DNA of 64,000 bases from Burkholderia pseudomultivorans (GCF_001718415.1 NZ_CP013377.1:1736001-1800000); one strand, 5' to 3'; counted from the stretch's first letter, positions 37,389 through 46,991 are shown. Numbers and translations are program-made. Notes: generated by a model not told the origin, from the letters alone.

Positions 37389-40300
37389 ATGGACGTCACC
37401 GCCACCCGCCCCGCCACTCGTGCGCTCGACGTGTTCCACCCGGCCGTCGCCGCGTGGTTCCGCCGCACGTTCGCCGCGCCGACCGGCGCGCAGGCGCTCG
37501 CGTGGCCGCACATCAAGGCCGGCCGCTCGACGCTCGTCGCCGCGCCGACCGGCTCCGGCAAGACGCTCACCGCGTTTCTCTGCGCGCTCGACGAACTCGT
37601 GCGCGATGCGCTCGCGCACGACGGCGCGCTGCCCGACGCGACGCTCGTCGTCTACGTGTCGCCGCTGAAGGCGCTGTCGAACGACATCCACGTGAACCTC
37701 GACGCACCGCTCGCCGGCATCGCCGCGTCGCTCGCGCAGCTCGGCCTGCCGGTGCCGGAGATCCGCACCGCGGTGCGCACCGGCGACACCACGCAGGCCG
37801 AACGCGCCGCCCTGCGCAAGCGCGCGCCGCACATCCTCGTGACGACGCCCGAATCGCTGTACGTGCTGCTGTCGTCGACGTCGGGACGGCAGATGCTGTC
37901 GACCGTGCGATCGGTGATCGTCGACGAGATCCACGCGCTCGCGTCGTCCAAGCGCGGCAGCCATCTCGCGCTGTCGCTCGAGCGCCTCGACGCGCTGACG
38001 GGCCGCGCGCTGCCGCGCATCGGACTGTCGGCCACGCAAAAGCCGATCGACGCGGTCGCGCGCTTCCTGGTCGGCGGCCCGGCCGATGCGCCGCGCGACT
38101 GCACGATCGTCGACACCGGCCACGTGCGCGAGCGCGACCTCGCGCTCGAACTGCCGAACGTGCCGCTCGAACCGGTGATGGCGACCGACGTGTGGGAACA
38201 GGTGTACGACCGGATCGCCGCGCTCGCGGCCGCACATCGCACGACGCTCGTGTTCGTCAACACGCGGCGCACCGCGGAGCGCATGGCGCGCCATCTCGCC
38301 GAGCGGCTCGGCAAGGACGCGATCGCCGCGCATCACGGCAGTCTCGCGAAGGAACACCGCTTCGACGCCGAGCAGCGCCTGAAGCGCGGCGAGCTGAAGC
38401 TGCTCGTCGCGACCGCATCGCTCGAACTCGGCATCGACATCGGCGATGTCGATCTCGTCTGCCAGGTCGGTTCGCCGCGCGGGATCGCGCCGTTCCTGCA
38501 GCGCGTCGGCCGTTCGGGTCACCACGTCGGCGGCATGCCGAAAGGCCGGCTGTTCCCGCTGTCGCGCGACGAACTGGTCGAATGCGCGGCGCTGCTCGAT
38601 TGCGTGCGGCGCGGCGAACTCGACACGCTGCGGATTCCGCAGGCGCCGCTCGACGTGCTCGCGCAGCAGATCGTCGCCGAAGCCGCATGCGCCGAATGGC
38701 AGGAGGACGCGCTTTACGCGAGCTTCACGCGCGCGGCGCCGTATGCGCACCTGTCGCGCGAGCGCTTCGACGAAGTGATGAAGATGCTCGCGGAAGGCTT
38801 CTCGAGCCGTCGCGGCGTGCGCGCGGCGTACCTGCACCGCGACGTGGTCGGCGGCACGGTGCGCGGCCGCCGCAATGCGATGATGACCGCGACGACCTCC
38901 GGCGGCACGATTCCCGACATGGCCGACTATGCGGTGCTGCTGGAGCCGCAGGGCATCCAGGTCGGCACCGTCAACGAGGATTTCGCGGTCGAGAGCCTCG
39001 CCGGCGACGTGTTCCAGCTCGGCAACCAGTCGTACCGGATCATTCGCGTCGAAACCGGGCGCGTGCGCGTCGAGGATGCGCACGGCCAGTCGCCGAGTAT
39101 TCCGTTCTGGCTCGGCGAGGCGCCGGGGCGCAGCGACGAACTGTCGGCCGCGGTCGGCCGGCTGCGCGCGCGGCTCGACGCGTTGTTCGCCGAAGGCGAG
39201 CGGCATGCCCGCGCAAACACGGCAAGCGGAGCGAAGGCCAAGGGCAGCATGAAATCGGCGCCGCCTGCCGGAACCCAAGCCGAGGCCGACGCCGCCGCGC
39301 AACGCAGCACGGCTGTTGCCGATCCGGCCCGTCCCCCCGAAAGCCACCTCGCGCCGGCGCTGCACTGGCTCGTCGACGAGCTGCGCGTATCGCCCGACGC
39401 CGCGCGCCAGATCGCCGACTACCTCGCCCGCGCGCGGGCCGCGCTCGGCGCGCTGCCGACGCAGGACACGCTCGTGATGGAGCGCTTCTTCGACGAATCG
39501 GGCGGCATGCAGCTCGTCATTCATTCGCCGTACGGCAGCCGCATCAACCGCGCGTGGGGGCTGGCGCTGCGCAAGCGCTTCTGCCGCAATTTCAACTTCG
39601 AGCTGCAGGCCGCCGCGACCGACGATGCGATCATCCTGTCGCTGTCGCTCGCGCACAGCTTCGCGCTCGACGAAGTGTGGCGCTACCTGCGTTCGGCGAG
39701 CGCCGAACACGTGCTGATCCAGGCGCTGCTCGACGCGCCGCTGTTCGGCGTGCGCTGGCGCTGGAACGCGACCACGGCGCTCGCGCTGCCGCGCTTCACG
39801 GGCGGCAAGCGCACCGCGCCGCAACTGCAGCGGATGAAGAGCGACGATCTGCTCGCGACCGTGTTCCCCGATCAGGTCGCGTGCCTCGAGAACGTCGTCG
39901 GCGAACGCGAGATCCCGCATCATCCGCTCGTCGAGCAGACGCTCGACGACTGCCTGCACGACGCGATGGACACCGACGGCTGGCTCGCGCTGCTGCGCCG
40001 GATCGAAAGCGGCGCGATCGAACTCGTCGCGCGCGACCTGCCGGCGCCGTCGCCGCTCGCGGCCGAGATCCTCAACGCAAAGCCCTACGCGTTCCTCGAC
40101 GACGCGCCGCTCGAGGAGCGCCGCACGCAGGCCGTGCAGTCGCGTCGCTGGAGCGACCCCGAATCGGCCGACGATCTCGGCGCGCTCGACGCCGATGCGA
40201 TCGACGCGGTGCGCGACGAAGCCTGGCCGCTGGTGCGCGACGCGGACGAAATGCACGACGCGCTGCTGACGCTCGCCTGCATCGCCGACGACGAAGCGCA

Positions 40301-41882
40301 GGCGCACGAAGGCTGGCCCGCGCGGCTCGCGGAACTGGCCGAACGCCGTCGCGCGACGAAGCTCGCGACGCCGGACGGCGCGGCGCTGTGGGTGCCGGTC
40401 GAACGGCTGGTCTGCCTGCGCGCGCTGCATCCCGACGCCCGCCTCTCGCCCGTGCTCAAGATACCGGCCGCGTGCGCCGAACCGTGGGACGCCGATGCCG
40501 CGCTCGTCGACGTGATCCGCGCACGGCTCACCGGCTTCGGCCCGCTGCCGCTCGACGCGATCGCGAAACCGCTCGACCTGCCGCCCGCCGCGGTCGCGAC
40601 GGCGCTTGCCGCGCTGGAGCGCGAGGGCTACGTGATGCGCGGCCGCTTCACGCCGGGCACGACGCTCGACGAATGGTGCGAACGCCACCTGCTCGCCCGC
40701 ATTCATCGCTATACGGTGAAGCGGCTGCGTCGCGAAATCGAACCGGTCGAGCGCGCCGACTTCATGCGCTTCCTGTTCCACTGGCAACACCTGACGCCCG
40801 ACACGCGCGGCACGGGCCGCGATGCGCTCGCGGCCGTCGTCGAGCAGCTCGAAGGCTACGAGGCCGCGGCCGGCGCGTGGGAAGACGCGCTGCTGCCCGC
40901 ACGGCTCACCGACTACACGGCCGGCGGCATCGACGACCTGTGCCGCTCCGGCAAGCTCGTATGGACCCGCATCGGCGCGCCGGCGCGCGCGGCCGGCACG
41001 CCCGTGAAAACCACGCCGATCGTGCTGCTGCCGCGCCGCCATCTCGGCGCATGGCAGGCGCTGCGCGATCCCGACGCGCAGCCCACGCTGTCCGCTCGCG
41101 CGGCACAGGTGCGCGATGCGCTGGCCGCACACGGCGCGATGTTCTTCGACGCGCTGCTCGACGACCTGCACATGCTGCCCGTCGAACTCGAACAGGCACT
41201 CGGCGAACTCGTGTCGGCCGGCCTCGTCAACGCGGACAGCTTCGCGGGCCTGCGCGCGCTGCTGAAGCCGGCAGTCAAGCGCAGCGCGACCTATGCGCCG
41301 CGCACGCGGCGCGGCGGCGCACTGATCGGCGGCATGGACGACGCCGGCCGCTGGGCGCTGGTGCAGCGCCCGGCGCCGCCGGTCGACACGCCGGCGACCA
41401 GACGCGGCGCGGTCGCCGCAACCGACCCCGACGCGCTCGAACACATCGCATGGACACTGCTGCGCCGCTACGGCGTCGTGTTCTGGCGGCTGCTCGAACG
41501 CGAGGCCGACTGGCTGCCGAGCTGGCGCGAACTCGTGCGCGTGCTGCAACGCCTCGAAGCGCGCGGCGAGATTCGCGGCGGGCGCTTCGTCGCCGGGCTC
41601 GCGGGCGAGCAGTTCGCGTTGCCCGAGGCGATTCCGATCCTGCGCGAACTGCGGCGGCAACCGGGCGACGGGCAAACCGTCTGCGTGACGGGTGTCGATC
41701 CGCTCAACCTCGTCGGCACGCTGCTGCCCGGCGACAAGGTACCCGCGCTCGCCGGCAATCGCGTGCTGTTCCGCGACGGCGTGCCGATCGCATCGCTCGT
41801 GTCGGGCGCGTTCCATTACGCGCCCGACCTGTCGCCCGCCGCGCGCGAGGACGCGCGCCTGCGGCTCGCGCGCCGCTACTGA
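37389..41882 (+). CDS. lhr: Lhr-type ATP-dependent helicase
   Basis: A 1497-residue superfamily 2 helicase, close to E. coli Lhr (1538). Motif I APTGSGKT is at 52-59, motif II is DEIH (VIVDEIHALASSKRGSHL), motif III SATQKP, and the C-terminal RecA motif reads VGRSGHHVGG. A winged-helix/beta-barrel Lhr-core follows, then the long C-terminal region. Lhr unwinds RNA-DNA hybrids and is linked to DNA repair. The ATG at 37389 begins the conserved region. No exonuclease or ligase genes adjoin it. Confidence 0.93.
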   Translation: MDVTATRPATRALDVFHPAVAAWFRRTFAAPTGAQALAWPHIKAGRSTLVAAPTGSGKTLTAFLCALDELVRDALAHDGALPDATLVVYVSPLKALSNDIHVNLDAPLAGIAASLAQLGLPVPEIRTAVRTGDTTQAERAALRKRAPHILVTTPESLYVLLSSTSGRQMLSTVRSVIVDEIHALASSKRGSHLALSLERLDALTGRALPRIGLSATQKPIDAVARFLVGGPADAPRDCTIVDTGHVRERDLALELPNVPLEPVMATDVWEQVYDRIAALAAAHRTTLVFVNTRRTAERMARHLAERLGKDAIAAHHGSLAKEHRFDAEQRLKRGELKLLVATASLELGIDIGDVDLVCQVGSPRGIAPFLQRVGRSGHHVGGMPKGRLFPLSRDELVECAALLDCVRRGELDTLRIPQAPLDVLAQQIVAEAACAEWQEDALYASFTRAAPYAHLSRERFDEVMKMLAEGFSSRRGVRAAYLHRDVVGGTVRGRRNAMMTATTSGGTIPDMADYAVLLEPQGIQVGTVNEDFAVESLAGDVFQLGNQSYRIIRVETGRVRVEDAHGQSPSIPFWLGEAPGRSDELSAAVGRLRARLDALFAEGERHARANTASGAKAKGSMKSAPPAGTQAEADAAAQRSTAVADPARPPESHLAPALHWLVDELRVSPDAARQIADYLARARAALGALPTQDTLVMERFFDESGGMQLVIHSPYGSRINRAWGLALRKRFCRNFNFELQAAATDDAIILSLSLAHSFALDEVWRYLRSASAEHVLIQALLDAPLFGVRWRWNATTALALPRFTGGKRTAPQLQRMKSDDLLATVFPDQVACLENVVGEREIPHHPLVEQTLDDCLHDAMDTDGWLALLRRIESGAIELVARDLPAPSPLAAEILNAKPYAFLDDAPLEERRTQAVQSRRWSDPESADDLGALDADAIDAVRDEAWPLVRDADEMHDALLTLACIADDEAQAHEGWPARLAELAERRRATKLATPDGAALWVPVERLVCLRALHPDARLSPVLKIPAACAEPWDADAALVDVIRARLTGFGPLPLDAIAKPLDLPPAAVATALAALEREGYVMRGRFTPGTTLDEWCERHLLARIHRYTVKRLRREIEPVERADFMRFLFHWQHLTPDTRGTGRDALAAVVEQLEGYEAAAGAWEDALLPARLTDYTAGGIDDLCRSGKLVWTRIGAPARAAGTPVKTTPIVLLPRRHLGAWQALRDPDAQPTLSARAAQVRDALAAHGAMFFDALLDDLHMLPVELEQALGELVSAGLVNADSFAGLRALLKPAVKRSATYAPRTRRGGALIGGMDDAGRWALVQRPAPPVDTPATRRGAVAATDPDALEHIAWTLLRRYGVVFWRLLEREADWLPSWRELVRVLQRLEARGEIRGGRFVAGLAGEQFALPEAIPILRELRRQPGDGQTVCVTGVDPLNLVGTLLPGDKVPALAGNRVLFRDGVPIASLVSGAFHYAPDLSPAAREDARLRLARRY

Positions 41883-42015
41883 CATCGGCTGACATGCGGC
41901 ACGTCGCGGACTACTGATCGACGCACCGCGTCGCCGCCGACATTCGGGTAGCATCGGACGATTGTTCATCGCGCGCACTGCCGCGCTCACGACAAGATTT
42001 CCGGAGACTGTCGCA

Positions 42016-43290
42016 ATGTCCTCGCATGCCGATTCGCCCGCCGCCCGTCACGCCGGCTCGCTGACGATTTTCCAGGGCGCCGCGCTGTATATCGGCGCGG
42101 TGCTCGGCACCGGCGTGATCGCATTGCCCGCGCTGGCCGCCGAGGTCGCCGGCCCGGCGTCGCTGCTCGCGTGGGCCGCGCTCGTCGTGCTGTCGGGGCC
42201 GCTCGCGGCCACCTTCGCTGCGCTCGGCGCGCGCCATCCCGACGCGGGCGGCGTGTCGACCTATGCGCGCCGCGCGTTCGGGCCGAAGGCGGCCGCGATC
42301 GTCGGCTGGTGCTTCTATTTCGCGGTGCCGGCTGGCGCGCCGGCGGCCGCGATGTTCGGCGGCGCCTATGTCGCCGCCGTGACGGGCGGCGGACACACGA
42401 CGGTCATCGTCACGGCCGCCGCGCTGATCGCGGTCGTCTCGGCCGCGAACGCGTTCGGCGTGACGGTGTCGGGCCGCATGCAGCTCGTGCTGTCCGCGCT
42501 GCTCGTCACGCTGTTGCTGGCGGCCGTGCTCGCGTCCGCGCCCCATGCGCGCGCGGCGAACCTGCATCCGTTCGCGCCGCACGGCTGGCTCGCGGTCGGA
42601 CAAGCCGCCGCGCTGCTCGTGTGGAGCTTCGCCGGATGGGAGGCGATCACGCATCTCGCGGCGGAATTCCGTCGGCCCGCGCACGACATGCCGCGCTCCG
42701 CCGGCATCGCGGTGGTCGTCGTCGGCCTGCTGTATCTGTCGGTCGCCGCTGCGAGCGTCGCGGTGCTGGGGCCGTCAGCGGGCGCGTCGGGTGCGCCGCT
42801 CGCGGAGCTGATCGCGGGCGGCCTCGGCGGTCATGCGCAAGTGCTGGCTGCGGTGGCCGCGCTGCTGCTCACGCTCGGCACGATGAACGCGTATTTCGCG
42901 GGGGCGGCAAAGCTGGGCGCCGCGCTCGGCCGCGACGGCGCATTGCCCGCATGGCTTGCGCAAGGCAGCCAGGTCGGCGGCGTGCCGCGCCGCAGCCTGG
43001 GCGTGATCGCCGTGCTCGCGGCCATCGCGCTGGCCGCGACGACGTTTGGTGACGTCGGGCCGAAGCCGCTCGTGCTGGTCACATCGGGATGTTTCGTGAT
43101 GGTGTACGGGCTCGGCGCGGCCGCCGCGCTGAAGCTGCTGCCGCGCGGCGGCATCGCCCGTCGTTGCGCGTGGATTTCGCTGATCGCCGTCGCGGGGCTG
43201 TTCCTGACGACCGGATGGTATTTGCTGTGCCCGCTGCTGCTCGCGGGCGGTGCGCTGCTCTATCTGCGCATGACAGGCGCACACGATTGA
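42016..43290 (+). CDS. APC-family amino acid exporter, YjeH-like
   Basis: A 424-residue amino acid-polyamine-organocation transporter with about 12 membrane helices. The first helix reads GAALYIGAVLGTGVIALPALAAEVAGPAS, with the G-x-G-x-G substrate loop, and FAGWEAITHLAAEFRRP marks helix 6. It resembles E. coli YjeH, which exports methionine and branched-chain amino acids. ATG at 42016 is chosen because the upstream extension is not hydrophobic. Monocistronic. Confidence 0.8.
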   Translation: MSSHADSPAARHAGSLTIFQGAALYIGAVLGTGVIALPALAAEVAGPASLLAWAALVVLSGPLAATFAALGARHPDAGGVSTYARRAFGPKAAAIVGWCFYFAVPAGAPAAAMFGGAYVAAVTGGGHTTVIVTAAALIAVVSAANAFGVTVSGRMQLVLSALLVTLLLAAVLASAPHARAANLHPFAPHGWLAVGQAAALLVWSFAGWEAITHLAAEFRRPAHDMPRSAGIAVVVVGLLYLSVAAASVAVLGPSAGASGAPLAELIAGGLGGHAQVLAAVAALLLTLGTMNAYFAGAAKLGAALGRDGALPAWLAQGSQVGGVPRRSLGVIAVLAAIALAATTFGDVGPKPLVLVTSGCFVMVYGLGAAAALKLLPRGGIARRCAWISLIAVAGLFLTTGWYLLCPLLLAGGALLYLRMTGAHD

Positions 43291-43439
43291 GCCGACCGGC
43301 ATTCGCGGCGACGCGCGGGGCCGCTCGCCGCCCGAGGTCCGTGCCGTCTGCATCGAACCGGCTCGCGCGGGATACGCGCCACGGCGGGTCGTAGCGCGCC
43401 GCCCGGCGGGCCGGAAGTCGGCGCTCGATCGCCGCAATG

Positions 43440-43458
43440 GCCGGGCAGATCGCCCGGC
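43440..43458. terminator. Hairpin between convergent yjeH-like gene and higA
   Basis: GCCGGGC and GCCCGGC form a 7-bp stem with a 5-base loop in the 220-bp gap between convergent genes. No T-run follows on either strand. It is a weak terminator candidate. Confidence 0.35.
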
Positions 43459-43510
43459 GAGTTGCGCCGACGCGAACGGCGCAGCGGCGGCACGCCGTTG
43501 CGGCGAAGCG

Positions 43511-43807
43511 TCAGGCCGGCACCAGCTCGAAACTCAGCCGTTTGCCGAGCACCGCGGCGGCGCTTGCGAGCGTCGTCAGCGTGAGGCTCGTGTCGGTTTC
43601 GTCGAGCAGCCGGTTGAGCGCGGCACGGCTGGTCTTCATGCGCGCGGCCATCGCCGTTTTCGTGATGTGCTGCGCCTTCATTTCCTGCCCGATCTGCCAT
43701 GCGATCACGCGCTTGATCGCGGTCGCGGTCGCGGCTTCGAGATGGCCGTCTTCTTCGAGGAAGGCGTCGAAATCGCTGCCGATGTGGGCGTTGTTGGTAG
43801 TCGTCAT
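43511..43807 (-). CDS. HigA-type antitoxin, XRE helix-turn-helix
   Basis: A 98-residue DNA-binding protein with a helix-turn-helix at about 50-70 (ITKTAMAARMKTSRAALNRLL) and a preceding dimerisation helix. It fits the HigA antitoxins paired with Gp49-like toxins. It lies 52 bp after the toxin gene and is transcribed from the same promoter. It should bind and neutralise the toxin and repress the operon at the palindrome at 44233-44254. Confidence 0.82.
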   Translation of the reverse strand: MTTTNNAHIGSDFDAFLEEDGHLEAATATAIKRVIAWQIGQEMKAQHITKTAMAARMKTSRAALNRLLDETDTSLTLTTLASAAAVLGKRLSFELVPA

Positions 43808-43859
43808 GTCGTACTCCAGTGCATGGCGTTGCCGGCCGCGTGCCGGCTCAACCGGGAAA

Positions 43860-44219
43860 TCAGATGGCTCGCGCCAGCGCCTTCAGGCGGGCGAGCGTGA
43901 CGTCGAGATCGTCCGACGGCGTCGCCGACGACTGCTTGATGAACCCGTGCAGCAGGACCATCGTGTCGCCGACGACCGTAAACAGCACGCGGGCAATCCG
44001 GCGCGGCAGCATGATCCGGATCTCCCACAGATCCTGCGACATCTTCCGGACCAGCGGCATGCCGAGCGGCCAGCCCAGTTGAACGGTCTTGATCTCTTCG
44101 CCGATCGCCCTTCTCTCTGCCGGCTCGAGCGCCCTGATCCATTCGCGAACGGGTTCGTTGCCCCCCGCCGTCCTGAAAAAACGCACGCCGAGCGTGACCT
44201 GAATCTGCTGTCTCGCCAT
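43860..44219 (-). CDS. HigB/Gp49-like toxin (RelE superfamily)
   Basis: A 119-residue protein of the phage-derived Gp49-like (DUF891) family. Diagnostic features are the LWEIRIMLPRRIARVLFTVV strands and the C-terminal LLHGFIKQSSATPSDDL motif. Such toxins are ribosome-dependent mRNA nucleases. The ATG at 44219 lies 14 bp after the palindromic operator; an in-frame extension upstream would run through the operator and is rejected. Toxin-first gene order is usual for higBA. Confidence 0.83.
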   Translation of the reverse strand: MARQQIQVTLGVRFFRTAGGNEPVREWIRALEPAERRAIGEEIKTVQLGWPLGMPLVRKMSQDLWEIRIMLPRRIARVLFTVVGDTMVLLHGFIKQSSATPSDDLDVTLARLKALARAI

Positions 44220-44232
44220 CGTCTTGCCACCG

Positions 44233-44261
44233 ATCGTATCAAAATTGATACGATATGCCAA
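44233..44261 (-). promoter_or_regulatory. higBA promoter with palindromic operator
   Basis: On the minus strand, TTGGCA (44261-44256) and TACGAT (44238-44233) are spaced by 17 bp. A perfect palindrome with arms ATCGTATCAA and TTGATACGAT around a central AA covers 44233-44254, overlapping the -10 and most of the spacer. Binding there would block RNA polymerase, as expected for autorepression by the toxin-antitoxin complex. Confidence 0.75.
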
Positions 44262-44334
44262 GCACGAAAAAGCCGACAGTCGACCGAACAGCCAGTCCGC
44301 GACCGACGGATTGGCCCGAGCCGCCGCGTGCGCG

Positions 44335-45321
44335 TCAGCGCTCGCGCCGAACCGGCTTGCGCGCGCCGCGTGACGGACGGCGCGCACGCGCATCGCCGAA
44401 GCGCGCCCGCGCGATTTCGCGCACGGCGTCGATCAGCGTGCGCGCGACCGGCGATGGCTGCGCGTCGGTGCGCAGGATCAGCCCGACCGGTTCATCGGTG
44501 CCGGCCGACGGCAGCGGCAGGCGCGCCAGCACCCCGGCCGACAGGTCGTACTCCGCCGTATACAGCGGCACGAACCAGATCGCGTCGTTCTCCAGCGCCA
44601 GCGCGCGCGCCACCGACACCGACAGCACCTCGATGAACGAATCGAGCGGCGGTGCGCCGCAAGCGCCGAGCAGATGCTCGGCCGACTGCCGGATCAGCGT
44701 GCCGTACGGCGGCAGCACGACCGGATGGCGCGCGAGCTCGGCCGCCGGCGCGGCGCTCGCGAGCAGCGGATGTCCCGCGCGCACGACGGCGACGAGCGGC
44801 TCGTTGTACAACTGCTCGAACGCGAGCCCGATCATCCGCTCCGGCTCCGACAGGCGTCCGATCGCGCATTCGATCGCACCCGCCTTCAGGCGTTCGAGCA
44901 GGTCGGCGTTCGCGGCCGTCGCGATCCGCACCACGACGCGCGGCCAGCGCTCGGCCAACGCCTTCATCAGCGGCGGTGCGAGCGATGCCGCGACGGTCGG
45001 CAGCATGCCGATTTCCAGCGTCGCCGCGGCCGCGCCGCCTTCCCGCGCGAGCAGCCCGACGCCCTGTCGCAACGCGAGCACGCAAGCGTTCGCGTGCGGC
45101 ATGAACAGCTGCGCTTCACGGGTCGGCTGCGCGCCCTGCCTGCCGCGCTCGAACAGCTTCACGCCGAGGATCGACTCCAGTTCGGCGATCGTCTTCGACA
45201 CGGCCGGCTGCGTGATCGACAGGCTTTCCGCCGCCTTCTGCACGCCGCCCAGCTGCGCGACCGCCAGAAAACACTGCAGGTGACGGAACTTGACGCGGCC
45301 GTCGGCGATACGGTTATTCAT
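44335..45321 (-). CDS. pcaQ: LysR-type regulator PcaQ
   Basis: A 328-residue LysR regulator: helix-turn-helix at about 18-60 (GGVQKAAESLSITQPAVSKTI), then the co-inducer domain. KFRHLQCFLAVAQ is the PcaQ-style opening, and pcaHG lie nearby. PcaQ activates protocatechuate genes in response to beta-carboxy-cis,cis-muconate in rhizobia. The ATG at 45321 has no clear ribosome binding site and overlaps a probable PcaQ box, suggesting autorepression or a leaderless message. An arginine-rich C-terminal tail of ~25 residues is unusual. Its stop is 115 bp upstream of the higBA start, on the same strand. Confidence 0.85.
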   Translation of the reverse strand: MNNRIADGRVKFRHLQCFLAVAQLGGVQKAAESLSITQPAVSKTIAELESILGVKLFERGRQGAQPTREAQLFMPHANACVLALRQGVGLLAREGGAAAATLEIGMLPTVAASLAPPLMKALAERWPRVVVRIATAANADLLERLKAGAIECAIGRLSEPERMIGLAFEQLYNEPLVAVVRAGHPLLASAAPAAELARHPVVLPPYGTLIRQSAEHLLGACGAPPLDSFIEVLSVSVARALALENDAIWFVPLYTAEYDLSAGVLARLPLPSAGTDEPVGLILRTDAQPSPVARTLIDAVREIARARFGDARARRPSRGARKPVRRER

Positions 45322-45374
45322 AACGTGCGGTTATGCGAAAGACGATGAAACGCCATTTTGCATAACTTTCCGGG
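45319..45374. promoter_or_regulatory. PcaQ box, copy 1 of duplicated element
   Basis: CATAAC-GTGCG-GTTATG forms an inverted repeat at 45319-45335, similar to the published PcaQ site ATAACC-N4-GGTTAA. A third half-site GCATAAC follows at 45360-45366 within CATTTTGCATAACTTTCCGG. The whole ~55-bp stretch recurs at 47019-47074 with the same spacing and orientation. The first half-site overlaps the pcaQ start codon. Confidence 0.75.
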
Positions 45375-45414
45375 CAGCCCCAAGCGTTCCGCGCAATGAC
45401 GCGGTCGGCCCCCG

Positions 45415-46152
45415 TCATGCACTGCGCCGCAACGCATGGAAACCGGTCGGCTCCCAGATTCGCTTCGCGATCAGCAATCCCGTGCCGTGCTTCTGGCCGA
45501 GCGGCGCCGATGCCGATTCCGCGTGGAGCGCGGCGGCCTTGCTGCGCAGCCGGCGCAGCTCCAGTTCGAGTTCCGCGGCGGCGGCTTCGGTCAGCATCCC
45601 TTGCGAGAACGTCATCGTCTCGCCCGGGCCGTCGAAGCGGCTGTCGAGAAAATCGCCGAGCGCGTGCGCATGGAAATAGCGGCGAATCGGGCCGCCCGGC
45701 AGCCAGTCGAAGTCGCGCGCGACACGCACGCGGATCCGGTCGCCGGGCAGCAGCGCAACGACGTTCATCCGGTCGAGCATCAGCAGGTACTTCACGCACT
45801 CGGCCTTCGTCACGCGATAGGTCGTCACGATGTCCTGCACGGTCCAGTAGTTGATCGCGCAGACGGCGACCAGCAACAGCTTCTCGTCCGACACGAGCAG
45901 TGCCTCCTGCTGCTCGCTCAGCACGTGCAGCCGCGGCGCGGACGCCGACGCCTCCTGCGCGAGCTCGGCCAGCGTGTAGCCGAGCAGCTGCGCGATCTCG
46001 ACGAGGCGCTCGAGCGTGAAGCGGCCGCTCGCGAACAGCCGCTTCACGCTGGTCTCGGACACGTCGAGCGCTCGCGCGACGTCGCGGTAGGTCATCCCCT
46101 GCGCCTTCAACAGGCGCTTCAGCGTATCGATAAGTTGGGCGGTCTCGGTCAT
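45415..46152 (-). CDS. Helix-turn-helix regulator (XRE-like)
   Basis: A 245-residue protein with an N-terminal XRE/Cro-type helix-turn-helix (residues 18-62, GMTYRDVARALDVSETSVKRLF) and a ~150-residue C-terminal part with a WTVQDIVTTYRVTKAECVKYL winged-helix-like segment. The ligand is not apparent. It is divergent from the YebB-like gene at 46275, with 122 bp between them, so it may control it. The two genes lie together between the duplicated PcaQ elements. Confidence 0.78.
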   Translation of the reverse strand: MTETAQLIDTLKRLLKAQGMTYRDVARALDVSETSVKRLFASGRFTLERLVEIAQLLGYTLAELAQEASASAPRLHVLSEQQEALLVSDEKLLLVAVCAINYWTVQDIVTTYRVTKAECVKYLLMLDRMNVVALLPGDRIRVRVARDFDWLPGGPIRRYFHAHALGDFLDSRFDGPGETMTFSQGMLTEAAAAELELELRRLRSKAAALHAESASAPLGQKHGTGLLIAKRIWEPTGFHALRRSA

Positions 46153-46274
46153 TTTGGTATCGAAAAATGATGCTTCGAGTCGGATATTAGGCTACTCGAG
46201 CAGGCAGATGAACACTTTCAGATACTTGTCTGCATAATTCGCCCCGTGCTGTCACTTACCGAGACGGAGCCGAA

Positions 46275-46838
46275 ATGTCCACCCGAACCGAAACCGCCGC
46301 GTACGACCCGCATCGCGCCACGCCGCGCGATACCCGCGACACGGATCGCGCGCTGCCGCTCGCCACCGTCCGCACGCTCGCCGCCAGCGCGCATCTCGGC
46401 GATCTCGTGTTCATCCGCGCCGCGGCGGGCGCAGCGCGCGACCCGGCGGGCACGGCAGGCGCGTGGGCCAATCGTTTCGGGATCGTCGTCGACACGTCGG
46501 GCGACGAGCCGATGATCGCCGAGCCCGGTTTCCCGTGGACGAAGCTCACGACGCTCGCCCGCTTCGTCGCCCGCGCCGGCGGCGGACGCATCGCGCTGGC
46601 GCGTCGCACCGCCGCGCCGACGGCCGACGCGCAGCGCCGGCTGCACGGCACCGCCGAACGGCTGATCGGCGCACTGCTCGGCTCGCATTTCAACCTGCGC
46701 GCGCGCCGCGGATTCTGCGCGCGCTACGTGAGCGAAGTGCTCGGCGCCGACAGCGCCGCGACGCCCGCGACCCTGCTGCGCAGCGGCGCGCTGTCGCTCG
46801 AATTCGACGGGATCGTGTTCGATCCCGCCCGCCAGTAA
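46275..46838 (+). CDS. YebB-like permuted papain-fold protein (C40/NlpC-type)
   Basis: A 187-residue protein resembling the YebB/YiiX permuted NlpC/P60 group: HLGDLVFIRA (near 50) and WANRFGIVVDTSG supply the His region, and GFCARYVSEVLG the candidate catalytic Cys. Such enzymes cut amide or thioester bonds. There is no signal peptide, so it is probably cytoplasmic. The ATG at 46275 is preceded by GAGACGGAG. Function unknown; the divergent HTH protein is the likely partner. Confidence 0.6.
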   Translation: MSTRTETAAYDPHRATPRDTRDTDRALPLATVRTLAASAHLGDLVFIRAAAGAARDPAGTAGAWANRFGIVVDTSGDEPMIAEPGFPWTKLTTLARFVARAGGGRIALARRTAAPTADAQRRLHGTAERLIGALLGSHFNLRARRGFCARYVSEVLGADSAATPATLLRSGALSLEFDGIVFDPARQ

Positions 46839-46964
46839 CGACGGCAGGCGCAGGGAGACCCGATAACAACAACAACGACATACCAAAAAACAGCGACGGG
46901 CTGGCTGGAGGGCCGTGCACGGGGTCGTCGACGGTGACGACGACGCGAAGCCCGATCGCTTTAT

Positions 46965-46991
46965 CCGCCGGACAGGCATCCTGTCCGGCGG
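46965..46991 (+). terminator. Strong 12-bp hairpin downstream of YebB-like gene
   Basis: CCGCCGGACAGG and CCTGTCCGGCGG pair perfectly over 12 bp around a CAT loop. It is followed by a T-containing tail (TCTTTATT). It lies 127 bp after the YebB-like stop and just before the second PcaQ element, so it would insulate pcaHG from upstream transcription. Confidence 0.65.

Noticed and set aside
36786..41990. 1734-codon minus-strand frame opposite lhr
   Set aside because: It is a shadow of the Lhr gene in GC-rich DNA; its Arg/Ala/Gly-rich translation has no domain, whereas the plus strand encodes a complete helicase.
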